This document shows, one piece after another, positions 8,575-18,443 of a DNA stretch of 64,000 bases (its first letter is position 1; every line of letters starts with the position of its first letter). The position numbers were made by a program, and so were the translations under genes. The DNA is from Bacteroidales bacterium (GTDB lineage: Bacteria; Bacteroidota; Bacteroidia; Bacteroidales; UBA932), in contig JAGBJY010000006.1 of NCBI GenBank assembly GCA_017934185.1, forward strand, positions 37,105 to 101,104, given 5' to 3'. The notes beneath the pieces were generated by a model. That model did not search any database. It was not told where the DNA came from and saw only the letters and a list, made by a program, of their open reading frames with translations.

Positions 8575-10823
8575 AGGTCTATGCGCGTTACTTTTTCTAT
8601 TCCCTCAATGGAGGAAAGCTTCCGGATCATCTGTTCCAGGATATCCCGGCTGTTCACGTAAAGGTCAATGTAGCCTTCAAACAGGCCTCCTTCGGCCGAC
8701 AGGGACAGTTTCCGCATATTCACCTCCATCACCAGGGAGACGTAGCGGGAGATGTCGTTCAGCAGCCCCATCCGGTCGATGCCTTTGAGGGAGATGCGCA
8801 CCAGGAAAGCCGAATCCTCGGCCTGTTCAAGCCATTTGGGTACCACCACCCAGTCTCCGTGGGTTGCGGCAATGCTTTCGGCCACGGGACAGGTTTTCTT
8901 GTGGATGGTAATCTGGCCGTCGGGGCTCTTGAAACCGGTCACGGGGTCCCCGGGGATGGGATTGCAGCAGGTGGCAATGGCAAAATGAGGGGCTCCGGGC
9001 TCCGAGCTGCCGATGATATAGGTCTCGCGTGTTGTCTCCGCGGCCGGTTTTTCGGAATCCATGTGCAGCACTTTCTTCAGCCAGGCCAGCCGTCCGCTGG
9101 AAGAGTGTTTGGCCACATCGGCCAAATCGTCCAGCGTGATGGTGCCTATGCCTATCCGGTACAGCAGTTCCTCGCGGGAACCGGCATTGTAGGCCTTTTC
9201 CAGGCGTTGCATCAGGGGCTCGTCCACTTTCAGCCCCTGGGCCGACAGGGCGTTCTCCAGGGTTTTCCGGCCGAATTCAAGGGTCTGCTTGCGCTCGCTC
9301 TTGAAATAGTCCATTACAATGTTCCGGGCGCGGTGCGTGGTCAGGAACTTGAGCCACTCATGCTGGGGCTTGCCGTCCTGGGCCGTGATAATCTCTATCT
9401 TGTCGCCGGTCTTGAGCACGTGGCTCAGCTTCACCAGGCGCTGATTGACCTTGGCGGCAATGGCCTTGTTGCCAATCTCGGTATGGATGAGATAGGCAAA
9501 ATCCAGGGCGGTGGCGCCTTTTTGGATGGTGCGCTGGTCTCCCTTGGGCGTAAAAACGTAAATGTCCTGGGAGGCAAGGTCGTCGTGGATGATATCCAGC
9601 AGTTCCAGTGCGTTCACGTCCGGATTGGCCAGAATGTCCTTGATGCGCCCCAGCCAGGCATCCATCTCGTAGTCTCCGTCGCCCAGATAACCGTTCTGCT
9701 TGTACATCCAATGGGCAGCAATGCCTTTTTCGGCAATGTCGTCCATACGGCGCGTACGGATTTGAACCTCCACCCAGATGCCGGAATTGCTCAGGAGCGT
9801 GCAGTGCAGGGCCTCATAGCCATTGGTCTTGGGATGCTTCACCCAGTCCCGCAAGCGCTCCGGCATATAGCGGTAGATGCCCGTGATGACGGAAAAAATA
9901 TGGTAGCACTGGTCGCGCTCCGTTTCGCCGGAGTGCTGGTTGGCGTCAAAAATGATGCGGATGGCGTACAGGTCATACACCTCGTCAAAGGTGATTTGCT
10001 TCTCCTGCATCTTGCGCCAGGCCGAATAGGGGGTCTTGATGCGCTTTTTAATCTGGAATTGGAAGCCTGTTTTCCGGAGAGCCTCTTCAATGGGGCGCAC
10101 AAACTCGTTCATCTCAGAGCCCTTTTCCTCGGCCATACGGTCGATGCGGGCCTTGATATCGGCATAAGCGTCCGGCTCCTTGTAGCGAAGCCAGATGTTC
10201 TCCAGTTCACTCTTGATGCCGTAAAGGCCCAGCCGGTGGGCCAGGGGAATGAAGATGAACATGGTTTCAGACAGAATCTTGTCGCGCTTGTGCTCCGGCA
10301 TGTGCTCGATGGTGCGGCAGTTGTGCAGGCGGTCGGCCAGCTTAATCAGCACCACGCGCACGTCGTCGTTGAGGGTGAGGAGGATGCGTTTGAAATTTTC
10401 GGCCTGAAGGCTCTGTTGGGAAAGGTCCGTTCCCCGGGCCTTCTGCTCCGTATCCAGCACGTTTTTAATCTTGGTAAGACCGTCCACCAGCGTGGCAATC
10501 TTGTTTCCGAAACGCTCCCGGATATCCTGTACGGTATATTCCGTGTCTTCCACAACATCGTGCAGCAGGGCCGCCGAAATGGATTTGTATCCCAGGCCGA
10601 TGTCATCCACTACAATCTGCGCCACCGCAATAGGATGCAGCATATAGGGCTCTCCGCTGCGCCGGCGCACATTCCGGTGCGCGTCATTGGCAAAGTCGAA
10701 GGCCTTCTGCACCACTGCCATCTCCTTCTCGGAGGCGCACCGCTTCTGGGCCGATGCCTTGAGCACCTCCCAGTCTCGGGCAATCACCTCGTAATCCTCG
10801 TGGGTAAACTCGGAAAAACTCAT
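8571..10823 (-). CDS. Bifunctional (p)ppGpp synthetase/hydrolase, RelA/SpoT (Rel) family
   Basis: 750 aa with the full long-RSH layout. The HD hydrolase domain lies at about 45-200, with H49, H63, the HDVVED motif at 88-93 and LIKLADRLHN, so hydrolase residues look intact. The synthetase domain lies at about 255-400 (YDLYAIRII, KHPKTNGYEALHCTLL, EVQIRTRRMDDIAEKGIAAHW). The TGS domain is at about 425-485 (IYVFTPKGDQRTIQKGATALDFAYLIH) and an ACT domain at about 680-745. It makes and degrades the stringent-response alarmone. It overlaps the BrkB-like gene upstream and the Ig-like lipoprotein downstream by ATGA junctions. Confidence 0.96.
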   Translation of the reverse strand: MSFSEFTHEDYEVIARDWEVLKASAQKRCASEKEMAVVQKAFDFANDAHRNVRRRSGEPYMLHPIAVAQIVVDDIGLGYKSISAALLHDVVEDTEYTVQDIRERFGNKIATLVDGLTKIKNVLDTEQKARGTDLSQQSLQAENFKRILLTLNDDVRVVLIKLADRLHNCRTIEHMPEHKRDKILSETMFIFIPLAHRLGLYGIKSELENIWLRYKEPDAYADIKARIDRMAEEKGSEMNEFVRPIEEALRKTGFQFQIKKRIKTPYSAWRKMQEKQITFDEVYDLYAIRIIFDANQHSGETERDQCYHIFSVITGIYRYMPERLRDWVKHPKTNGYEALHCTLLSNSGIWVEVQIRTRRMDDIAEKGIAAHWMYKQNGYLGDGDYEMDAWLGRIKDILANPDVNALELLDIIHDDLASQDIYVFTPKGDQRTIQKGATALDFAYLIHTEIGNKAIAAKVNQRLVKLSHVLKTGDKIEIITAQDGKPQHEWLKFLTTHRARNIVMDYFKSERKQTLEFGRKTLENALSAQGLKVDEPLMQRLEKAYNAGSREELLYRIGIGTITLDDLADVAKHSSSGRLAWLKKVLHMDSEKPAAETTRETYIIGSSEPGAPHFAIATCCNPIPGDPVTGFKSPDGQITIHKKTCPVAESIAATHGDWVVVPKWLEQAEDSAFLVRISLKGIDRMGLLNDISRYVSLVMEVNMRKLSLSAEGGLFEGYIDLYVNSRDILEQMIRKLSSIEGIEKVTRIDL

Positions 10824-11854
10824 AAATTCATTCCTTTTTGCAGCCGCTCCTTGCGGGAACGGACTGCCTGATCATTCATTTCATTCAGGACGTCAATACT
10901 GATCCGGTGCTTTTCCACATTCTGGAAAGCATAAGAGAGTTCCGCCCCGTACAGGATGATGGTCCATCCCAGGTTTAGCCAGATCATGAACAGGGGGAGG
11001 GCCGCCAAAACGCCGTACACGGCACTCTGCTTGGCCACCATCACCTGCGTTTCCAGGTAGAGGTACTGCACCGCCGTGAACACCACGCCCGACAACATTG
11101 CCGCCTTGAAAGCATAGCGGAAACGCACCTTGGTGCCCGGAATGTACTTGTACATGAGGCTCATCACCAGCACGCTGATGCCCGCGAAGGTGAGCCACGA
11201 GAGGAAACTCTTGAGGCTGTCGGACAGCTCATACTGGCTGGGGAACACCAGGTCCAGGATATGCGAATAAACCACAGACCCGGAGAAGAACAGAATCACC
11301 ACAAACGGCGCCAGCACGGTAATGCCCAGAATGATGCCAATCATTTTCCAGAAATTCTGCTCCCTCTCCACCTTCCACACGTTGTTGAACACCCGCCGGA
11401 CCGTAATCATCAGGTTGATGACAATCCAGACAAAGGTGAACATGGAAATAAAGCCGAAAAGGCCGCTCTCCGCGGTTGTCACAATGTTATCGGCCGCCTG
11501 AAGCAGCACGTCGGTGATGCGCTGTTCCCCCAGGTTGGCAATGAGGATTTCGGCAAAGCGTTCCCTGAGGCCCAGGCCGTCCGTGAGGTAAAAGCCGATA
11601 GCGATGGCCGGCACCACGGACATCATGCTCCGGTAGGCCAGGGCGGTAATCTGATAGCCGATTTTCTGGTCCGAGAAGGTGTTCACCATGAGGATGACCG
11701 TGCGGGCATCCTTCACCAGGCGGGCTTTCCAACGGGAGAAATCCTGCACGTTGAGGAGCCAGATATCCCGGGTGATAAAACGCACAAACCACGATACCCA
11801 GATGGAAATCCACCGGATAATCACTTGGATTTTATGCTTCAGTCGCTTGAACAT
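10820..11854 (-). CDS. YihY/BrkB-family inner-membrane protein
   Basis: 344 aa, six predicted membrane segments (for example about residues 75-95, 130-155, 170-195, 215-240, 250-275 and 285-310). The family signature around ALAYRSMMSVVPAIAIGFYL and the C-terminal PLFMIWLNLGWTIILYGAELSYAFQ matches YihY/BrkB proteins, sometimes mislabelled ribonuclease BN. The biochemical role is not settled. It starts 3 nt after the ligA stop and ends in an ATGA overlap with the RSH gene, so it is in the middle of the operon that begins with ligA. Confidence 0.88.
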   Translation of the reverse strand: MFKRLKHKIQVIIRWISIWVSWFVRFITRDIWLLNVQDFSRWKARLVKDARTVILMVNTFSDQKIGYQITALAYRSMMSVVPAIAIGFYLTDGLGLRERFAEILIANLGEQRITDVLLQAADNIVTTAESGLFGFISMFTFVWIVINLMITVRRVFNNVWKVEREQNFWKMIGIILGITVLAPFVVILFFSGSVVYSHILDLVFPSQYELSDSLKSFLSWLTFAGISVLVMSLMYKYIPGTKVRFRYAFKAAMLSGVVFTAVQYLYLETQVMVAKQSAVYGVLAALPLFMIWLNLGWTIILYGAELSYAFQNVEKHRISIDVLNEMNDQAVRSRKERLQKGMNL

Positions 11855-11857
11855 GTC

Positions 11858-14264
<2,407 letters not shown>

Positions 14265-14319
14265 AAAAGAATCGGCCAAATATACACTAACATGGCAATC
14301 GCGAGGCCCGATGAAATGG

Positions 14320-14346
14320 TTTTTTCATGAAAAAATAGTATCTTTG
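14320..14346 (+). promoter_or_regulatory. Promoter region of pfk: palindrome and -7 box
   Basis: A perfect 16-bp palindrome TTTTTTCATGAAAAAA (14320-14335) is followed by the -7 box TATCTTTG (14339-14346), 38 nt before the pfk ATG. The palindrome sits where a regulator or the -33 contact would be. No clear TTTG is present at -33. Confidence 0.55.
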
Positions 14347-14384
14347 TACGATTTAGTGAAGACAAACTTATTTACTACACTTAT

Positions 14385-15614
14385 ATGAAAGATTCCATTA
14401 TTATCCTTTGTGGTGGCGGCCCGGCTCCGGGTATGAACACCGTCGTGATGTCTGTTGCCAAAACTTTCCTTTCCAATGGTTACCGTGTAATCGGCCTGCA
14501 TGGCGGTTACAGCGGCTTGTTCAGCAAAGCCCCGCGCACCGAGGATATCGACTTCTTCAAGGCCGATGCTTATTTCAACAGGGGAGGCTCCTACCTCCAG
14601 ATGAGCCGTTTCAAACCCACTGACAAAGACTTTGAAGAGAACTTCAACCTGAGCCTGTTCCAGGACAACAACATCAAACTGCTGGTTACCGTGGGCGGCG
14701 ACGACACCGCTTCCACCGCCAACCGCATTGCCAAGTTCCTGGAGGCCAAGCAGTATCCCATCCACAACATCCACGTGCCCAAGACCATCGACAACGACCT
14801 TCCGTTGCCGCAGAACACCCCCACCTTCGGCTTCAACAGTGCCAAGAATGAGGGTGCACACCTGGCCCGCACCGTGTATGAGGATGCCCGCACCAGCGGT
14901 AACTGGATCATCATCAGCGCCATGGGACGCAGCGCAGGCCACCTTGCCCTGGGTATCGGTGAGGCCACGCATTGCCCCATGACCATTATCCCAGAGATGT
15001 TTGACAAGACCCCCATCACTCTGAACAAGATTGTGAACCTGGCCCTCAGCGCCATCCTCAAGCGCAACATCCTGGGCATTCCTTACGGCACCGTAGTAGT
15101 GGCCGAGGGCGTGTTCCACGATCTTGACCCTCAGGAGATTAAGAATGCCGGCGTTTCCATGACCTACGATGAGCACGGCCACCCGGAACTGGGCAAAATC
15201 TCCAAAGCCGTCCTGTTCAACGACATCCTGTAGAAGAAGTTCAAGGCCATCGGCCTCAAGGTGAAGACCCGTCCTGTGGAAATCGGTTACGACGTCCGTT
15301 GCCAGGATCCCATTTCCTACGACCTCACGTACTGCACAGAGCTGGCCATGGGCGCTTACGAGCTCTTTGCCAAGGGCGAAACCGGTTGCATGGTGTATGT
15401 AGACGCTTTCGGAACCGCTCATCCGCTGTACCTGAAAGACCTCCAGAACGCCGAGGGCAAAATCCCGCCCCGTCGCGTTGCCATTGACGGCGGTACCGCC
15501 CAGAATTACTACAACCACATCTGTCATTTCATCACCCCGGCCGATTATGAGGCCGCCAAGAAGTTCGTCCCCAATCCGGAGGATTACGACTTCAAGAAAA
15601 TCTTGAACTGGTAA
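14385..15614 (+). pseudogene. Pyrophosphate-type 6-phosphofructokinase interrupted by an in-frame TAG
   Basis: Read through, this is a 409-codon phosphofructokinase. GGDDT at about 104-108 (Asp where ATP enzymes have Gly) and PKTIDND at about 132-138 mark PPi-dependent enzymes, which phosphorylate fructose 6-phosphate reversibly. MGRSAG is also present. Codon 283 (15231-15233) is TAG. Upstream the frame encodes 282 aa ending KISKAVLFNDIL, and downstream, in the same frame, 126 family-like residues continue (KKFKAIGLKVKTRPVEIGYD to FKKILNW). No frameshift is needed. CAG to TAG (Gln to amber) is the simplest change. Either a recent nonsense mutation, a sequencing or assembly error, or readthrough. 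TAG ends other genes here normally (ligA, tatA, GH13), so wholesale recoding is unlikely. The CotH-like gene starts 1 nt after the final stop. Confidence 0.85.
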
Positions 15615-15615
15615 G

Positions 15616-16926
15616 ATGAAATGGCCGTTCCGGCATTTGTTTATCCTGCTTGCAGCCCCTGTTTTATGGGGCTGCACCAGGACTATTGTGCCGGACATCC
15701 CCACGCCTGAGCATCCCGAGTGGGAGTACGGACGCATTCCGGCAGCCTGCGAAGGCCTTCCCCGGGTTTACATCTACATTCCCGGACAGGGTAGCATCGA
15801 CAGCAAACGCGAGTGGACCCAGAATGTAAGCATCCGGATAGAGGCCACCGTAAACGGAGATACCGTGGAAGTGTACCGCTCGGACAGCCTCAAAATCAAG
15901 GGGCACGGAAACACCACCTGGGAGTCCTATCCCAAGAAGCCCTACAGCCTCAAATTAAAGCACAAGGTGAATTTCCTGGGCACCGGGAAAACCTCCCGCT
16001 GGATTCTGCTGGCCAACTGGATGGACCGCACCCACCTGAGAAACGACGTAGCGTTTGAAGCCGCCCGCCGCACCAAAATGGAATGGGCGCCATCGGGCAC
16101 CTTCGTGAAGCTCTTTCTGAACGGGGACAGCCCGTTTGACTATCAGGGCCTATACTGGCTTGGGGAGAGAATCCACGTGGAAGGCTCCAACTTCCTGGCC
16201 GATTACCTCTATTCCTACGACACCAGCGACCCTGAAGAGGTGGACATGCTCACCCTGTACGGCCGCCGCCGCAACGATGCCACGGACGGCGAAATTCCGG
16301 TAGAACTGAAATATCCGGACAGGGACCAGTATTCAGCGGCCGAATTCCAGGCCATCCTTTCACAGGCCGAAACCGTCCTCCACGACTTTGAGACCAGCCT
16401 TTACAAACCCGACGAGTGGCAGAAGGGGATAGACCTTGACAGTTTCTGCGACTGGTTCCTGGTGAATGAACTCTGTTACAACCTGGAACCGGCCTATCCT
16501 AAGAGCTCGTTCTTTTATTACCGGGACGGTAAAATGTTCGCAGGTCCGGTCTGGGATTTCGACTGGGGCACCTTTACCTGGGATGACGAAGGCGCCAGCT
16601 ACTACAACCTGAACCTCCGCCCGGCCATCTATTACCACCAGTTGTGCCCGCAGCCGGCCTTTGTAAAACGCCTGAAAGAGCGCTGGAAAAGCCTGAAACC
16701 ACAGTTTACCAGCCTCACAACCTACATTGACCAAAGGGCCGACCTCATCCGCGAAGAGGACGACAACTACCTGTGGCCCTGTTATCCCAACCCCTTGTCC
16801 GAGGAAGAATCCGGCCTGGTGAACTTTGACGAGAACCTGAGTTTCGACGAGGCCGTCCAGCTGATGAAAAAGAATCTTCTCCTGCGCATCGGCGCTCTGG
16901 ACACAGCCATCCGCAACCTTCAATGA
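15616..16926 (+). CDS. CotH kinase-like lipoprotein
   Basis: 436 aa. Lipobox VLWGC (Cys about 20) indicates a lipid-anchored exported protein. The CotH family is a protein-kinase-like fold first known from Bacillus spore coat. Seen here: LKIKGHGNTTWESYPKKPYSLKL (glycine loop and Lys region, about residues 94-115), ILLANWMDRTHLRNDVAFEA, YQGLYWLGERIHVE and the metal/catalytic-like GPVWDFDWGTFTW near residue 310. Exported CotH proteins are common in Bacteroidota, but their substrates are unknown. It directly follows pfk and overlaps the GH13 gene by 4 nt (ATGA). Confidence 0.85.
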   Translation: MKWPFRHLFILLAAPVLWGCTRTIVPDIPTPEHPEWEYGRIPAACEGLPRVYIYIPGQGSIDSKREWTQNVSIRIEATVNGDTVEVYRSDSLKIKGHGNTTWESYPKKPYSLKLKHKVNFLGTGKTSRWILLANWMDRTHLRNDVAFEAARRTKMEWAPSGTFVKLFLNGDSPFDYQGLYWLGERIHVEGSNFLADYLYSYDTSDPEEVDMLTLYGRRRNDATDGEIPVELKYPDRDQYSAAEFQAILSQAETVLHDFETSLYKPDEWQKGIDLDSFCDWFLVNELCYNLEPAYPKSSFFYYRDGKMFAGPVWDFDWGTFTWDDEGASYYNLNLRPAIYYHQLCPQPAFVKRLKERWKSLKPQFTSLTTYIDQRADLIREEDDNYLWPCYPNPLSEEESGLVNFDENLSFDEAVQLMKKNLLLRIGALDTAIRNLQ

Positions 16927-18383
16927 AACAATTGATTTACCAGCTGTTACCCCGCCTCTGGGGCAATGGCCGATTCTCCGGCATCGATGCCGAAAGCCTC
17001 CGCTACTTCAAATCCCTGGGAATGGACTACCTCTGGTATACCGGCATCATCCGCCACGCCAGCGCCTCCACGGGAGAAAAAGTGGTCAAGGGAGAGGCCG
17101 GAAGCCCTTATGCCATTACGGACTACTACGATGTCAATCCCTACCTGGCCGACCATCCTGCGCAGCGGATGGAGGAATTCGGGCAACTGTTGGAACGCAC
17201 CCACAGGGCCGGCCTGAAAGTCCTCATCGATTTTGTTCCCAACCACGTAGCCCGGGAGTATAAGGGAGAACTTGGCCAGCAGGACGACCGCTCCGTGCAT
17301 TGGAAGGCAGAGAATGATTTCTATTACTATCCCGGAGAAAAACTGGCCCTTCCGCTCCCGTGCAAAGGGTATAGCGAGTTTCCGGCCAGAGCCTCCGGAA
17401 ACTGTTTCTCATCGGCCCCGGCCCTTACGGACTGGTACGAAACCGTGAAAATCAATTACTGCGACTTCCATACCCCCACCTGGGACAAGATGCTGGACAT
17501 CGTGCTTTTCTGGGCAGGGAAAGGCGTGGACGGCTTCCGCTGCGACATGGTGGAACTGGTACCGCCCCAATTCATGCAGTGGCTCATTGCCAAGGTGAAA
17601 GAAAAGTTCCCGGAACAGCTCTTTGTGGCCGAGGTGTATGAGAAAGACAAATACCGGATGTATCTGGAAGATGTGGGCTTTGATATGCTCTACGACAAAT
17701 CCGGACTTTACGATACTTTACGCGCCATTACTTGCAGTAACGCTTCAGCCAAGGGAATCAGCTGGAACTGGCAGTTTCTGGGCCCGCTCCAGGCCCGGAT
17801 GCTGAACTTCCTGGAGAACCACGACGAGCAGCGCCTTGCCTCCGGTTTCTTCTGCGGCAGCGCCCAAAAAGCCTATGCTGCCCTGGCTGTTTCGCTGCTG
17901 CTGAACCAGGCCCCCTTCATGCTCTACTTCGGGCAGGAAATAGGGGAGCGGGGCATGGACAACGAGCCTTTCAGCGGCCTGAACGGACGCACCACCATCT
18001 TTGACTGGTGGACCGTGCAGTCTCTCCAGCGGCTTCACAAAGAAATCCTGGAGGGAAAAGGCGTCCGGAAGGAAGAGAAAGCCATCCTGAAACGCTACAA
18101 GGAGCTGCTGGCCCTGTCCAAAACTCCGGCCTTTTCCGAAGGGAAGACCTACGACCTCTGCTACTGCCAGGATGCCGATAACTTCCATGCAGACAGGCAC
18201 TTCGCCTTCCTTCGCAACGGCGGCGGAAAGTGCTTCCTGGTGGTGGCCAATTTCTCCGGAGAGAGCGAAATCAGCGTCCGCATCCCCGCCGATGCCCTTA
18301 CCTACCTTGGCATCAAAGCCGTACGCACCGTCTACACCCTCACGGTATCGGCCTTCGATTATGCCATAATAGAAGTCCAGTAG
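16923..18383 (+). CDS. GH13-family alpha-glucan/alpha-glucoside enzyme (alpha-amylase family)
   Basis: 486 aa with no signal peptide, so probably cytosolic. GH13 features in order: QLLPRLWGNGRFSGID and LGMDYLWYTGI (barrel strands 1-2), LIDFVPNHVA (region I), DGFRCDMVEL (region II, nucleophile about D208), LFVAEVYE (region III, acid/base Glu about 237) and FLENHDEQR (region IV, Asp about 301), then a C-terminal beta domain. Likely an alpha-amylase or related hydrolase of storage or imported glucan. The subfamily cannot be fixed by eye. Its overlap with the CotH-like gene and closeness to pfk suggest co-transcription with glycolytic functions. Confidence 0.88.
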   Translation: MKQLIYQLLPRLWGNGRFSGIDAESLRYFKSLGMDYLWYTGIIRHASASTGEKVVKGEAGSPYAITDYYDVNPYLADHPAQRMEEFGQLLERTHRAGLKVLIDFVPNHVAREYKGELGQQDDRSVHWKAENDFYYYPGEKLALPLPCKGYSEFPARASGNCFSSAPALTDWYETVKINYCDFHTPTWDKMLDIVLFWAGKGVDGFRCDMVELVPPQFMQWLIAKVKEKFPEQLFVAEVYEKDKYRMYLEDVGFDMLYDKSGLYDTLRAITCSNASAKGISWNWQFLGPLQARMLNFLENHDEQRLASGFFCGSAQKAYAALAVSLLLNQAPFMLYFGQEIGERGMDNEPFSGLNGRTTIFDWWTVQSLQRLHKEILEGKGVRKEEKAILKRYKELLALSKTPAFSEGKTYDLCYCQDADNFHADRHFAFLRNGGGKCFLVVANFSGESEISVRIPADALTYLGIKAVRTVYTLTVSAFDYAIIEVQ

Positions 18384-18414
18384 TTGCAACAAATGCAAAA
18401 AAACCTTATTTTTG
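18383..18414 (+). promoter_or_regulatory. Promoter of the valS operon
   Basis: GTTG at 18383-18386, a 20-bp spacer, then TATTTTTG at 18407-18414, 29 nt before the valS ATG. It lies immediately after the GH13 stop, and no obvious hairpin terminator separates the two units. Confidence 0.6.
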
Positions 18415-18443
18415 TAGAATTAAGGTAAAATAACTGATATTTT

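Noticed and set aside
8859-10871. 670-codon plus-strand ORF opposite relA/spoT
   Set aside because: Antisense shadow of an unmistakable RSH protein. Long antisense frames are common in GC-rich genes here (also opposite valS, ftsH and the M6 proteases).
15231-15233. Pyrrolysine or stop-codon reassignment explaining the pfk amber codon
   Set aside because: Not adopted: TAG terminates ligA, tatA and the GH13 gene normally, and no pyl genes are in the window. Readthrough of this one codon remains open.
15261-15614. Separate 117-aa gene after pfk
   Set aside because: It is in the same frame as pfk and continues its family sequence, starting before 15261, so it is the 3' part of the interrupted gene.
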